Below are positions 41,004 through 53,808 of a stretch of 64,000 nucleotides of DNA, in pieces. The number at the start of each line of letters is the position of its first letter. Position 1 is the first letter of the stretch. The stretch is from Calliopsis andreniformis (lineage: Eukaryota; Arthropoda; Insecta; Hymenoptera; Andrenidae): NCBI RefSeq assembly GCF_051401765.1, contig NW_027480438.1, forward strand, positions 4,836,001 to 4,900,000, read 5' to 3'. Under the pieces are notes generated by a model. That model ran no database searches, was not told where the DNA came from, and worked only from the letters and a program-made list of their open reading frames with translations. A program made the translations under genes and the position numbers.

Positions 41004-42300
41004 ATGCTCAAACATCAATCCTCAACCCTCAGCCCTCATTCTCAAACCTCAACCCTCAATCCTCAGTCCTCAATCCTCAATCCCCAATCCTCAATCTACA
41101 ATCCTCAAGCCTCAATCCTCAATCCTCAACCCTCAGTCCTCATCCTCAATTCTCAATTCTCAATCCTCAATCCTCAATCCTCAATCTTCAATTCTTAATA
41201 ATCTATCTCCAATCCTAGATCCCCAATCCCCAATCCTCAATCCTTAATCCGCAATCTTCAATCCTCAATCCCCAGTCCTCAATCTTAAATCCTCAATCCT
41301 CAACACTCAATCCTCTATCCTCAATCTTCAATCATCATTACTCAATCTTCAATCCTCAATCCTCATCCTTCAATCCTCAATCCTCAATTCTCAATCCTCA
41401 ATACTCAGTCCTCAATCGTCAATCCTCAATCCCCAATCCTCAATCTTCAATCCTCAATCCTCAATCCTCAATCCTCAATCCTCAATATTCAATCCTCAAT
41501 ACTCAATCTTCAATCCTCAATCTTCAATACTCAATCTGCAATCCTCAATACTCAATCCTCAATCCTCAATCGTCAATCCTCAAACCCCAATCCTCTATCA
41601 TTAATACTCAATCCTCAATCCTCAATCCTCAATCCTCAATCCTCAATCTTCAATCCTCAGTACTCAATCTTCTATCTGCAATCCTCAATCCTCAATCCTC
41701 AATCCTCAATCTTCAATCCTCAATCCTCAATCCTCATCCTCAATCCTCAATCCTCAATCTACAATCCTCAATACTCAATCTTCAATCCTCAATCCTCAAT
41801 CCTGAAATCCTCATTCCTCAATACTCAATCGTCAGTCTTCAATCCTCAACACTCAATCTTCAACCCTCAATCCCCAATCCTCAATCCCCAATCATCATTC
41901 TTCAATCCTCAATACCCAATCCTCTATCTTCCATCCTCAATCCTCAATCCTCAATTCTCAATCCTCAATCCTCAGTCCTCAGTCCTCAAACAGCAATCCT
42001 CAACCCTCAGCCTTCATCCTCAATCCTCAATCTTCAATCCTCAATCCTCAATCCTCAATCTTCTATCTTCAATCCCCAATCCTCTATCATCAATCCTCAA
42101 TTCTCAATCCTCAATACTCAATCCTCAATCCTCAATCTTCAATCCTCAATACTCAATCTTCAATCTTCAATCCTCAATTCTCAATCCTCAATCCTCAATC
42201 CTCAATCCTCTATCTTCAATCCTCAACACTCAATCTTCAATCCTCAATCCCCAACCCTCAATCCCCAATCATCATTCTTCAATCCTCAATCCTCAATCCT
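41004..42300 (+). repeat. L-D segment, truncated
   Basis: The L block at 41004 is followed by D (near 41198, here AATTCTTAATAATC instead of AATCCTTAATAATC). The segment then follows the usual path to the ATCATTCTTC marker near 42275. Instead of going on to a canonical island it is cut and joined by plain heptamers to CAATCCGCAATCC at about 42308. A canonical K block is not met again until 53809. Confidence 0.85.
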
Positions 42301-42390
42301 CAATCCTCAATCCGCAATCCTCAATCTTCAATACTCAATACTCAATCATCAATCCTCAATCCTCAATCCTGAAATCCTCAACCCTTAATA
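42301..42390 (+). repeat. Junction into the second arm
   Basis: A short connector starting at CAATCCGCAATCC and reading through TGAAATCCTCAACCC. It resembles 17731-17830 but carries TTAATATTC instead of TCAATATTC. Immediately after it, the sequence becomes the second copy of the window's left part. Confidence 0.75.
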
Positions 42391-45178
42391 TTCAACACAC
42401 AACCCTCAACCTTCAATCCTCAATACTCAACCATCAATCCTCAATTCTCAATACTCAATGGAATATCCTGAATTCTCATGGTTCAATACTCAATCCGCAA
42501 TATTCAATAATCAAATCTCAATCCTCAAACATCAAATCTCAACACTCAATCCTCAACAATCAGTCTTCTCCCTTGAATCCTCCATCCTCAATCCTCAATG
42601 CTCAAGCGTCAATCCTCAATCCTCAATCCTCAATCCTGAATCCTCAATAATCAGCCCTCATACCTCAATCCTGAATCCTCAATCCTGAATCCTCATTCTT
42701 CAGCCCTCAGTCCTCAACAATCAGTTGTCAATGCTCAATCCTCAATAGAATATCATCAATTCACTGTTTTCAATACTCAATGCTCAATCTGCAATCTTCA
42801 AATCTCTATCCACAAACATCAATTCTCATCACTCAACCCTCAACACTCAGTCCCCAATCCTCAATCTTTAATCCTCAATCCTCAATACTCAATCCTCAAT
42901 CCTCAATCTTCAATCCTCAATACTCAATCTTCAATCCTCAATCCTCAATCCTCAATCCTCATTCCTCAATACTCAATCGTCAGTCTTCAATCCTCAACAC
43001 TCAATCTTCAACCCTCAATCCCCAATCCTCAATCCCCAATCATCACTCTTCAATCCTCAATACCCAATCCTCAATCTTCCATCCTCAATCCTCAATCCTC
43101 AATTCTCAATCCTCAATCCTCAGTCCTCAGTCCTCAAACAGCAATCCTCAACCCTCAGCCTTCATCCTCAATCCTCAATCTTCAATCCTCAATCCTCAAT
43201 CCTCAATCTTCTATCTTCAATCCCCAATCCTCTATCATCAATCCCCAATTCTCAATCCTCAATCCTCAATCCTCAATCCTCAATCTTCAATCCTCAATAC
43301 TCAATCTTCAATCTTCAATCCTCAATTCTCATTCCTCAATCCTCAATCCTCAATCCTCTATCTTCAATCCTCAACACTCAATCTTCAATCCTCAATCCCC
43401 AATCCTCAATCCCCAATCATCATTCTTCAATCCTCAATACCCAATCCTCAATCTTCCATCCTCAATCCTCAATCCTCAATTCTCAATCCTCAATCCTCAA
43501 TCCTCAACCCTCAATCCTCAGTCCTCAAACCTCAATTCCGAATCCTCAATCCTGAATCCTCAATCTTCACCCCTCAGTCCGCAACAATCAATTGTCAATC
43601 CTCAATCCTCAATAGAATATCCTCAATTCACAGTTTTCAATACCCAATCCCCAACCTTCAATCTTCAAATCTAAATCCACAAACATCAATTCTCATCACT
43701 CAACCCTCAACACTCAGTCCTCAATCTTCAATCCTCAATCCTCAATCCTCAATCGTCAATCCTCAATCCCCAATTCTCTATCATCAATCCTCAATCCTCA
43801 ATCCTCAATCCTCAATCCTCAATCCTCAGCCTTCAATCCTCAATACTCAATCTTCAATCTTCAATCCTCAATCTTCAATCCTCAATCCTCAATCCGCAAT
43901 CCTCAATCTTCAATACTCAATACTCAATCATCAATCCTCAATCCTCAATCCTGAAATCCTCAACCCTCAATATTCAACACACAACCCTCAACCTTCAATC
44001 CTCAATACTCAACCATCAATCCTCAATTCTCAATCCTCAATCCTCAGTCCTCAGTCCTCAAAAGGCAATCCTCAACCCTCAGCCTTCATCCTCAATCCTC
44101 AATCTTCAATCCTCAATCCTCAACCCTCAATCTTCTATCTTCAATCCCCAATCCTCTATCATCAATCCTCAATCCTCAATCCTCAATCCTCAATCCTCAA
44201 TGCTCAATCTTCAATCCTCAATACTCAATCTTCAATCTTCAATCCTCAATCCTCAATCCTCAATCCTCAATCCGCAATCCTCAATCTTCAATCCTCAATA
44301 CTCAATCTTCAATCCTCAATCCTCAATCCTGAAATCCACAATCATCAATATTCAACGCACAACCCTCAAACTTCAATCCTCAATACTCAACCATCAATCC
44401 TCAATTCTCAATACTCAATCGGCAGTCTTCAATCCTCAACACTCAATCTTCAATCCTCAATCCTCAATCTTCAATCCTCAACACCCAAACTTCAATCCTC
44501 AATCCCCAATCCTCAATCCTCAATCCTCATTCTTCAATCCTCAGTACCCAATCCTCAATCTTCAATCCTCAATCCTCAATCCTCAATTCTCAATCCTCAA
44601 TCCGCAGTCCTCAGTACTCAAACATCAATCCTCAATCGTCAGTCTTCACCCTCAATCCTCAATCTTCAATCCTCAATCCTCAATCTTCAATCTTGAATCC
44701 TCAATACACAATCTTCAATCCTCAATCCTCAGTCCTCAAATCTCTATTCTGAATCCTCAACCCTGAATCCACAATCTTCAGCCCACAGTCCTCAACAATC
44801 AGTTGTCAATCCTCAATCCTCAATAGGATATCCTCAATTCACAGTTTTCAATACTCAATACTCAATCTGCAATCTTCCAACCTCTATCCACAAACATCAA
44901 TTTTCACCACTCAACCCTCAACACTCAGTCCTCAATGTTTAATCCTCAATCCTCAATTCTCAATCTTCGATCCTCAATACTGAATCTTCAATCCTAAATA
45001 CTCAATCCTCAATCATCAATCCTCAATCCTTAATCCTCAATCTTCAATCCTCAGCCTTCATCCTCAATCCTCAATCTTCAATCCTCAATCCTCAATCCTC
45101 AATCATCTATCTTCAATCCCCAATCCTCTATCATCAATCCTCAATTCTCAATCCTCAATCCTCAATCCTCAATCCTCA
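42391..45178 (+). repeat. 638-codon module, second copy
   Basis: It repeats 640-3427 at an offset of 41,751 bp, including the EcoRI-type island near 42458, the stop-free frame 42780-44696 and the palindrome at 44825. The only translation difference is at nucleotide 44200, where a C-to-G change also creates an ATG. A second stop-free stretch (44200-44766) starts there in another frame, overlapping the first by about 500 bases and giving the same SSILNPQ heptads. This shows directly that the frames are equivalent and that neither is evidence of coding. Confidence 0.92.
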
Positions 45179-46740
45179 GCCTTCAATCCTCAATACTCAA
45201 TCTTCAATCTTCAATCCTCAATCCTCAATCCTCAATCCTCAATCCTCAATCCTCTATCTTCAATCCTCAACACTCAATCTTCAATCCTCAATCCCCAATC
45301 CTCAATCCCCAATCATCATTCTTCAATCCTCAATACCCAATCCTCAATCTTCCATCCTCAATCCTCAATCCTCAATTCTCAATCCTCAATCCTCAATCCT
45401 CAACCCTCAATCCTCAGTCCTCAAACCTCAATTCCGAAACCTCAATCCTGAATCCTCAATCTTCACCCCTCAGTCCGCAACAATCAATTGTCAATCCTCA
45501 ATCCTCAATAGAATATCCTCAATTCACAGTTTTCAATACCCAATCCCCAACCTTCAATCTTCAAATCTAAATCCACAAACGTCAATTCTCATCACTCAAC
45601 CCTCAACACTCAGTCCTCAATCTTCAATCCTCAATCCTCAATCCTCAATCGTCAATCCTCAATCCCCAATTCTCTATCATCAATCCTCAATCCTCAATCC
45701 TCAATCCTCAATCCTCAATCCTCAGCCTTCAATCCTCAATACTCAATCTTCAATCTTCAATCCTCAATCCTCAATCCTCAATCCTCAATCCGCAATCCTC
45801 AATCTTCAATACTCAATACTCAATCATCAATCCTCAATCCTCAATCCTGAAATCCTCAACCCTCAATATTCAACACACAACCCTCAACCTTCAATCCTCA
45901 ATACTCAACCATCAATCCTCAATTCTCAATGCGCAATAGAATATCCTGAATTCTCTGTTTTCAATACTCAATACTCAACCTTCAATCTTCAAGTCTCCAA
46001 CCACAAACATCAATTCTGATCACTCAACCCTCAACACTCAGTCCTCAATCTTCAACCCGCAGTCCTCAATACTCAATCCTCAGTCCTCAGTCCTCAATCT
46101 TCAATACTCAATCCTCAATCCTATAATCCTCAATCCTCAATATTCAACACACAACCCTCAAACATCAATCCTCAATACTCAACCATCAATCCTCAATTCT
46201 CAATACTCAATAGAATATCCTGAATTCTCAGTTTTCAATACTCAATCCTCAATCTTCAATCTTCAAGTCTCCATCCACAAACATCTATTCTCATCACTCA
46301 GCCCTCAACAATCAGTCCTCAATCTTCAATCCTCAAACCTCAATCCTCAATCTTCAATCCTCAATACTCAATCTTCAATCCTCAATCCTCAATCCTCAAT
46401 CCTCAATCCTCAGTCCTCACTCATCAATCCTCAATCCTTAATCCTCAATCCTCATTCTTCAATCCTCAATCCTCAATCCTCAATCTGCAATCCTCAATAC
46501 TCAATCCTCAATCCTGAATCGTCAATCCTCAAACGCCAATCCTCTATCATCAATACTCAACCCTCAATCCTCAATCCTCAATCCTCAATCCTCAATCTTC
46601 AATCCTCAGTACTCAATCTTCTATATGCAATCCTCAATCCTCAATCCTCAATCCTCAATCCGCAATCCGCAATCCTCAATCCTCAATCCTCAATACTCAC
46701 TCATCAATCCTCAATCCTCATTCTTCAATCCTCAATCCTC
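43891..46740 (+). repeat. 2,850-bp tandem duplication, copy A
   Basis: It starts at CAATCCGCAATCC. The rare marker CTCAAAAGGC (at 44061) recurs 2,850 bp later (46911). It overlaps the end of the preceding module because that module is itself inside the duplicated stretch. From about 45178 it carries the CCGAAACC and AAACGTC variants of the 3,833-bp unit and TCTATATGC near 46621, so its right half resembles the central mosaic rather than copy B. Confidence 0.87.
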
Positions 46741-49550
46741 AATCCGCAATCCTCAATCTTCAATACTCAATACTCAATCATCAATCCTCAATCCTCAATC
46801 CTGAAATCCTCAACCCTCAATATTCAACACACAACCCTCAACCTTCAATCCTCAATACTCAACCATCAATCCTCAATTCTCAATCCTCAATCCTCAGTCC
46901 TCAGTCCTCAAAAGGCAATCCTCAACCCTCAGCCTTCATCCTCAATCCTCAATCTTCAATCCTCAATCCTCAACCCTCAATCTTCTATCTTCAATCCCCA
47001 ATCCTCTATCATCAATCCTCAATCCTCAATCCTCAATCCTCAATCCTCAATCCTCAATCTTCAATCCTCAATACTCAATCTTCAATCTTCAATCCTCAAT
47101 CCTCAATCCTCAATCCTCAATCCGCAATCCTCAATCTTCAATCCTCAATACTCAATCTTCAATCCTCAATCCTCAATCCTGAAATCCACAATCATCAATA
47201 TTCAACGCACAACCCTCAAACTTCAATCCTCAATACTCAACCATCAATCCTCAATTCTCAATACTCAATCGGCAGTCTTCAATCCTCAACACTCAATCTT
47301 CAATCCTCAATCCTCAATCTTCAATCCTCAACACCCAAACTTCAATCCTCAATCCCCAATCCTCAATCCTCAATCCTCATTCTTCAATCCTCAGTACCCA
47401 ATCCTCAATCTTCAATCCTCAATCCTCAATCCTCAATTCTCAATCCTCAATCCGCAGTCCTCAGTACTCAAACATCAATCCTCAATCGTCAGTCTTCACC
47501 CTCAATCCTCAATCTTCAATCCTCAATCCTCAATCTTCAATCTTGAATCCTCAATACACAATCTTCAATCCTCAATCCTCAGTCCTCAAATCTCTATTGT
47601 GAATCCTCAACCCTGAATCCACAATCTTCAGCCCACAGTCCTCAACAATCAGTTGTCAATCCTCAATCCTCAATAGGATATCCTCAATTCACAGTTTTCA
47701 ATACTCAATACTCAATCTGCAATCTTCCAACCTCTATCCACAAACATCAATTTTCACCACTCAACCCTCAACACTCAGTCCTCAATGTTTAATCCTCAAT
47801 CCTCAATTCTCAATCTTCGATCCTCAATACTGAATCTTCAATCCTAAATACTCAATCCTCAATCATCAATCCTCAATCCTTAATCCTCAATCTTCAATCC
47901 TCAGCCTTCATCCTCAATCCTCAATCTTCAATCCTCAATCCTCAATCCTCAATCATCTATCTTCAATCCCCAATCCTCTATCATCAATCCTCAATTCTCA
48001 ATCCTCAATCCTCAATCCTCAATCCTCAATCTTCAATCCTCAATACTCAATCTTCAATCTTCAATCCTCAATTCTCAATCCTCAATCCTCAATCCACAAT
48101 CCTCTATCTTCAATCCTCAACACTCAATCTTCAATCCTCAATCCCCAATCCTCAATCCCCAATCATCATTCTTCAATCCTCAATACCCAATCCTCAATCT
48201 TCCATCCTCAATCCTCAATCCTCAATTCTCAATCCTCAATCCTCAATCCTCAACCCTCAATCCTCAGTCCTCAAACCTCAATTCCGAATCCTCAATCCTG
48301 AATCCTCAATCTTCACCCCTCAGTCCGCAACAATCAATTGTCAATCCTCAATCCTCAATAGAATATCCTCAATTCACAGTTTTCAATACCCAATCCCCAA
48401 CCTTCAATCTTCAAATCTAAATCCACAAACATCAATTCTCATCACTCAACCCTCAACACTCAGTCCTCAAACATCAATCCTCAATCCTCAATCCTCAATC
48501 GTAAATCCTCAATCCCCAATTCTCTATCATCAATCCTCAATCCTCAATCCTCAATCCTCAATCCTCAATCCTCAGCCTTCAATCCTCAATACTCAATCTT
48601 CAATCTTCAATCCTCAATCCTCAATCCTCAATCCTCAATCCGCAATCCTCAATCTTCAATACTCAATACTCAATCATCAATCCTCAATCCTCAATCCTGA
48701 AATCCTCAACCCTCAATATTCAACACACAACCCTCAACCTTCAATCCTCAATACTCAACCATCAATCCTCAATTCTCAATGCTCAATAGAATATCCTGAA
48801 TTCTCTGTTTTCAATACTCAATACTCAACCTTCAATCATCAAGTCTCCAACCACAAACATCAATTCTGATCACTCAACCCTCAACACTCAGTCCTCAATC
48901 TTCAACCCGCAGTCCTCAATACTCAATCCTCAGTCCTCAGTCCTCAATCTTCAATACTCAATCCTCAATCCTATAATCCTCAATCCTCAATATTCAACAC
49001 ACAAGCCTCAAACATCAATCCTCAATACTCAACCATCAATCCTCAATTCTCAATACTCAATAGAATATCCTGAATTCTCAGTTTTCAATACTCAATCCTC
49101 AATCTTCAATCTTCAAGTCTCCATCCACAAACATCTATTCTCATCACTCAGCCCTCAACAATCAGTCCTCAATCTTCAATCCTCAAACCTCAATCCTCAA
49201 TCTTCAATCCTCGATACTCAATCTTCAATCCTCAATCCTCAATCCTCAATCCTCAATCCTCATTCTTCAATCCTCAATCCTCAATCCTCAATCTGCAATC
49301 CTCAATACTCAATCCTCAATCCTGAATCGTCAATCCTCAAACCCCAATCCTCTATCATCAATACTCAACCCTCAATCCTCAATCCTCAATCCTCAATCCT
49401 CAATCTTCAATCCTCAGTACTCAATCTTCTATCTGCAATCCTCAATCCTCAATCCTCAATCCTCAATCCGCAATCCGCAATCCTCAATCCTCAATCCTCA
49501 ATCCTCAATCCGCACTCATCAATCCTCAATCCTCATTCTTCAATCCTCAA
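46741..49550 (+). repeat. 2,850-bp tandem duplication, copy B
   Basis: It starts at CAATCCGCAATCC and stays in register with copy A for about 2.4 kb. It carries CCGAATCC, AAACATC and TCTATCTGC where copy A has CCGAAACC, AAACGTC and TCTATATGC, and it is shorter by 42 bp (six heptamers) near 49250. From about 48029 it matches 3428 onward at an offset of 44,601 bp. Its left half therefore duplicates copy A, and its right half continues the first-arm order. Confidence 0.85.
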
Positions 49551-50116
49551 TCCTCAATCCCCAATCTTCTATCTTCAATCCCCAATCCTCTATCATCAAT
49601 CCTCAAACCTCAATCCTCAATCCTCAATCCTCAATCCTCAATCTTCAATCCTCAATGCTCAATCTTCAATCTTCAATCCTCAATCCTCAATCCTCAATCC
49701 TCAATACGCAATCCTCAATCTTCAATCCTCAATACTCAATCTTCAATCCTCAATCCTCAATCGTGAAATCCACAATCATCAATATTCAACACACAACCCT
49801 CAAACTTCAATCCTCAATACTCAACCATCAATCCTCAATTCTCAATACTCAATCGGCAGTCTTCAATCCTCATCACTCAATCTTCAATCCTCAATCCGCA
49901 ATCCTCATTCTCAATCCTCAATCCTCAATCTACAATCCTCAATACTCAATCTTCAATCCTCAATCCTGAATCCTCAATCCTCAATCCTCAATCCTCAATC
50001 AGCGATACTCAATCTTCAATAATCAGTCCTCTATCCTCAATCCTCAATCCCCAATACTCAACCTTCGATCCTCAATTCTCAATACTCAATAGAATATCCT
50101 GAAATCTCAGGATTCA
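49551..50116 (+). repeat. K-like block and lead-in to the single 4,221-bp unit
   Basis: It corresponds to 4950-5515. It holds a K-like block near 49765 without a HindIII site and the AGCGATACTC marker near 50001. The stop-free frame at 49655-49969 differs by one residue from that at 5054-5368 (T for P). Confidence 0.85.
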
Positions 50117-53100
50117 ATGCTCAAACATCAATCCTCAACCCTCAGCCCTCATTCTCAAACCTCAACCCTCAATCCTCAGTCCTCAATCCTCAATCCCCAA
50201 TTCTCAATCTACAATCCTCAAGCCTCAATCCTCAATCCTCAATCCTCAATCTTCAGTCCTCGATACTCAATCCTCAATCCTCAATCCTCAATCCTTAATC
50301 CTCAATCCTCAATACTCAATCCTCAAAGTTCAAAACACAACCCTCAACCATCAATCCTCAATACTCAACCGTCAATCCTCAATTCTCAATACTCAATAGA
50401 GTATCCTGAATTCTCATGTTTCAATACTCAATCCACAATACTCAATAATCAAATCTCAATCGTCAAACATCAATTCTCAACACTCAATCCTCAACACTCA
50501 GTCCTCTCTCTTCAATCTTCCATCCTCAATCCTCTATCCTCAAGCGTCAATCCTCAATCCTCAATCCACAACCCTCAATCCTCAGTCCTCAAACCTCAAT
50601 TCCGAATCCTCAATCCTGAATCCTCAATCTCCATCCCTCAGTCCGCAAACATCAATTGTCAATCCTCAATCATCAATAGCATATCCACAATTCACAGTTT
50701 TCAATATTCAATCCCCAATCTTCAATCTTCAAATCTCAATCCACAAACATCAATTCTCATCACTCAACCCTCAGCACTCAGTCCTCAATCTTCAAACCTC
50801 AATCCTCAAACCTCAATCGTCAATCCTCAATCCCCAATCCTCTGTCATCAATCCTCTATTCTCAATCCTCAATCCTCAATCCTCAATCCTCAAACTTCAA
50901 TCCTCAATACCTAATCTTCAATCCTCAATCCTGAATCCTCAATCCTCAATCCTCAATCCGCAGTCCTCAGTCCTGAAGCATCAATCCTCAACCGTCAGTC
51001 TTCACCCTCAATCCTCAATCCTCAATCCTCAATCCTCAATCCTCAATCCTCAATCCTCAATCTTCAATCTTGAATCCTCAATACACAATCTTCAATCTTC
51101 AATCCGCAGTCCTCAAATCTCAATTCTGAATCCTCAATCCTGAATCCACAATCTTCAGCCCACAGTCCTCAACAATCTGTTGTCAATCCTCAATCCTCAA
51201 TAGGATATCCTCAATTCACAGTTTTCAATACTCAATACTCAATCTGCAATCTTCCAACCTCTATCCACAAACATCAATTTTCATCACTCAACCCTCAACA
51301 CTCAGTCCTCAATGTTCAATCCTCAATCCTCAATTCTCAATCTTCGATCCTCAATACTGAATCTTCAATCCTCAATACTCAATCCTCAATCATCAATCCT
51401 CAATCCTTAATCCTCAATCTTCAATCCTCAGTCCCCAATCCTCAATCTTCAATCCTCAATCCTCAATCCTCATCCTCAATCCTCAATCCTCAATCTACAA
51501 TCCTCAATACTCAATCTTCAATCCTCAATCCTGAATCCTCAATCCTCAATCCTCAATCCTCAATCAGCGATACTCAATCTTCAATAATCAGTCCTCTATC
51601 CTCAATCCTCAATCCTCAATGCTCAACCATCGATCCTCAATTCTCAATACTCAATAGAATATCCTGAAATCTCAGGATTCAATGCTCAAACATCAATCCT
51701 CAACGCTCAGCCCTCATTCTCAATCCTCAATCCTCAATCCTCAATCCTCAATGCTCAATCTTCAATCCTCAATCCTCAATTCTCAGTCCTCAATACTCAA
51801 TCCTCAATCGTCAATCCTCAATCCCCAATCCTCAATCTACAATCCTCAATACTCAATCCTCAACCCTCAATCCTCAATCTTCAGTCCTCAATACTCAATC
51901 TTCAATCCTCAATCCTCAATCCTTAATCCTCAATCCTCAATATTCAATCCTCAATACTCAATCTTCAATCCTCAATCCTCAATCCTCAATCCTCAGTCCT
52001 CAGACCTCAAACATCAATATTCAACCCTCAGTCCTCGTTCAAAATCCACAACACTCAATCCTCAATCCTCGATCTTCAATCATCAATATTCAATCTTCAA
52101 TCCTCAATCCTCAATCCTCAATCCTCAATCCTCAATCCTCAATCTTCAATCCTCAATCCACAATCCTCAATCCTCAATCCTCAATCTTCAATCCTCAACA
52201 CTCAATCTTCAGTCCTCAATCCTCAATACTCAACCATCAATCCTCAATTCTCAATACTCAATAGAATATCCGGAATTCTCAGGATTCAATACTCAAACGT
52301 CAATCCTCAGCCCTCAGCCCTCATTCTGAATCCTCAATCCTCAATCCTCAATCCTCAATTATCAATCCTCAATCCTCAACCCTCAGTCCTCATCCTCAAC
52401 TCTCAATTCTCAATCCTCAATCCTCAATCCTCAATCTTCAATCCTTAATAATCTATCTCCAATCCTAGATCCCCAATCCCCAATCCTCAATCCTTAATCC
52501 GCAATCTTCAATCCTCAATCCCCAGTCCTCAATCTTAAATCCTCAATCCTCAACACTCAATCCTCTATCCTCAATCTTCAATCATCATTACTCAATCTAC
52601 AATCCTCAATCCTCATCCTTCAATCCTCAATCCTCAATTCTCAATCCTTAATACTCAGTCCTCAATCGTCAATCCTCAATCCCCAATCCTCAATCTTCAA
52701 TCCTCAATTCTCAATCCTCAATCCTCAATCCTCAATATTCAATCCTCAATACTCAATCTTCAATCCTCAATCCTCAATACTCAATCTGCAATCCTCAATA
52801 CTCAATCCTCAATCCTCAATCGTCAATCCTCAAACCCCAATCCTCTATCATTAATACTCAATCCTCAATCCTCAATCCTCAATCTTCTATCTTCAATCCC
52901 CAATCCTCTATCATCAATCCTCAATTCTCAATCCTCAATCCTCAATCCTCAATCCTCAATCTTCAATCCTCAATACTCAATCTTCAATCTTCAATCCTCA
53001 ATTCTCAGTCCTCAATCCTCAATCCTCAATCCCCTATCTTCAATCCTCAACCCTCAATCTTCAATCCTCAATCCCCAATCCTCAATCCCCAATCATCATT

Positions 53101-53808
53101 CTTCAATCCTCAATACCCAATCCTCAATCTTCCATCCTCAATCCTCAATCCTCAATTCTCAATCCTCAATCCTCAATCCTCAACCCTCAATCCTCAGTCC
53201 TCAAACCTCAATTCCGAATCCTCAATCCTGAATCCTCAATCTTCACCCCTCAGTCCGCAACAATCAATTGTCAATCCTCAATCCTCAATAGAATATCCTC
53301 AATTCACAGTTTTCAATACCCAATCCCCAACCTTCAATCTTCAAATCTAAATCCACAAACATCAATTCTCATCACTCAACCCTCAACACTCAGTCCTCAA
53401 TCTTCAATCCTCAATCCTCAATCCTAAATCGTCAATCCTCAATCCCCAATCCTCAATCCTCAATCTTCAATCCTCAGTACTCAATCTTCTATCTGCAATC
53501 CTCAATCCTCAATCCTCAATCCTCAATCCGCAATCCGCAATCCTCAATCCTCAATCCTCAATCCTCACTCATCAATCCTCAATCCTCATTCTTCAATCCT
53601 CAATCCTCAATCCTCAATCCTCAATCTGCAATCCTCAATACTCAATCCTCAATCCTCAATCCTCAATCCTCAATCCTCAATCCTCAATCTTCAATCCTCA
53701 ATACTCAATCTTCAATCTTCAATCCTCAATCCTCAATCCTCAATCCTCAATCCGCAATCCTCAATCTTCAATCCTCAATACTCAATCTTCAATCCTCAAT
53801 CCTCAATC
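50117..53808 (+). repeat. 4,221-bp unit, single copy in second arm
   Basis: It matches 5516-9207 at an offset of 44,601 bp. Translations of its two long stop-free frames (50117-50914 and 51682-52329) differ from copies A and B by two residues and one residue, for example CTCAGCACTC near 50770 where the others have CTCAACACTC. Copies A and B share none of these changes, so A and B are closer to each other than to this one. Islands lie at 51202 (palindrome) and 53288. Confidence 0.9.
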
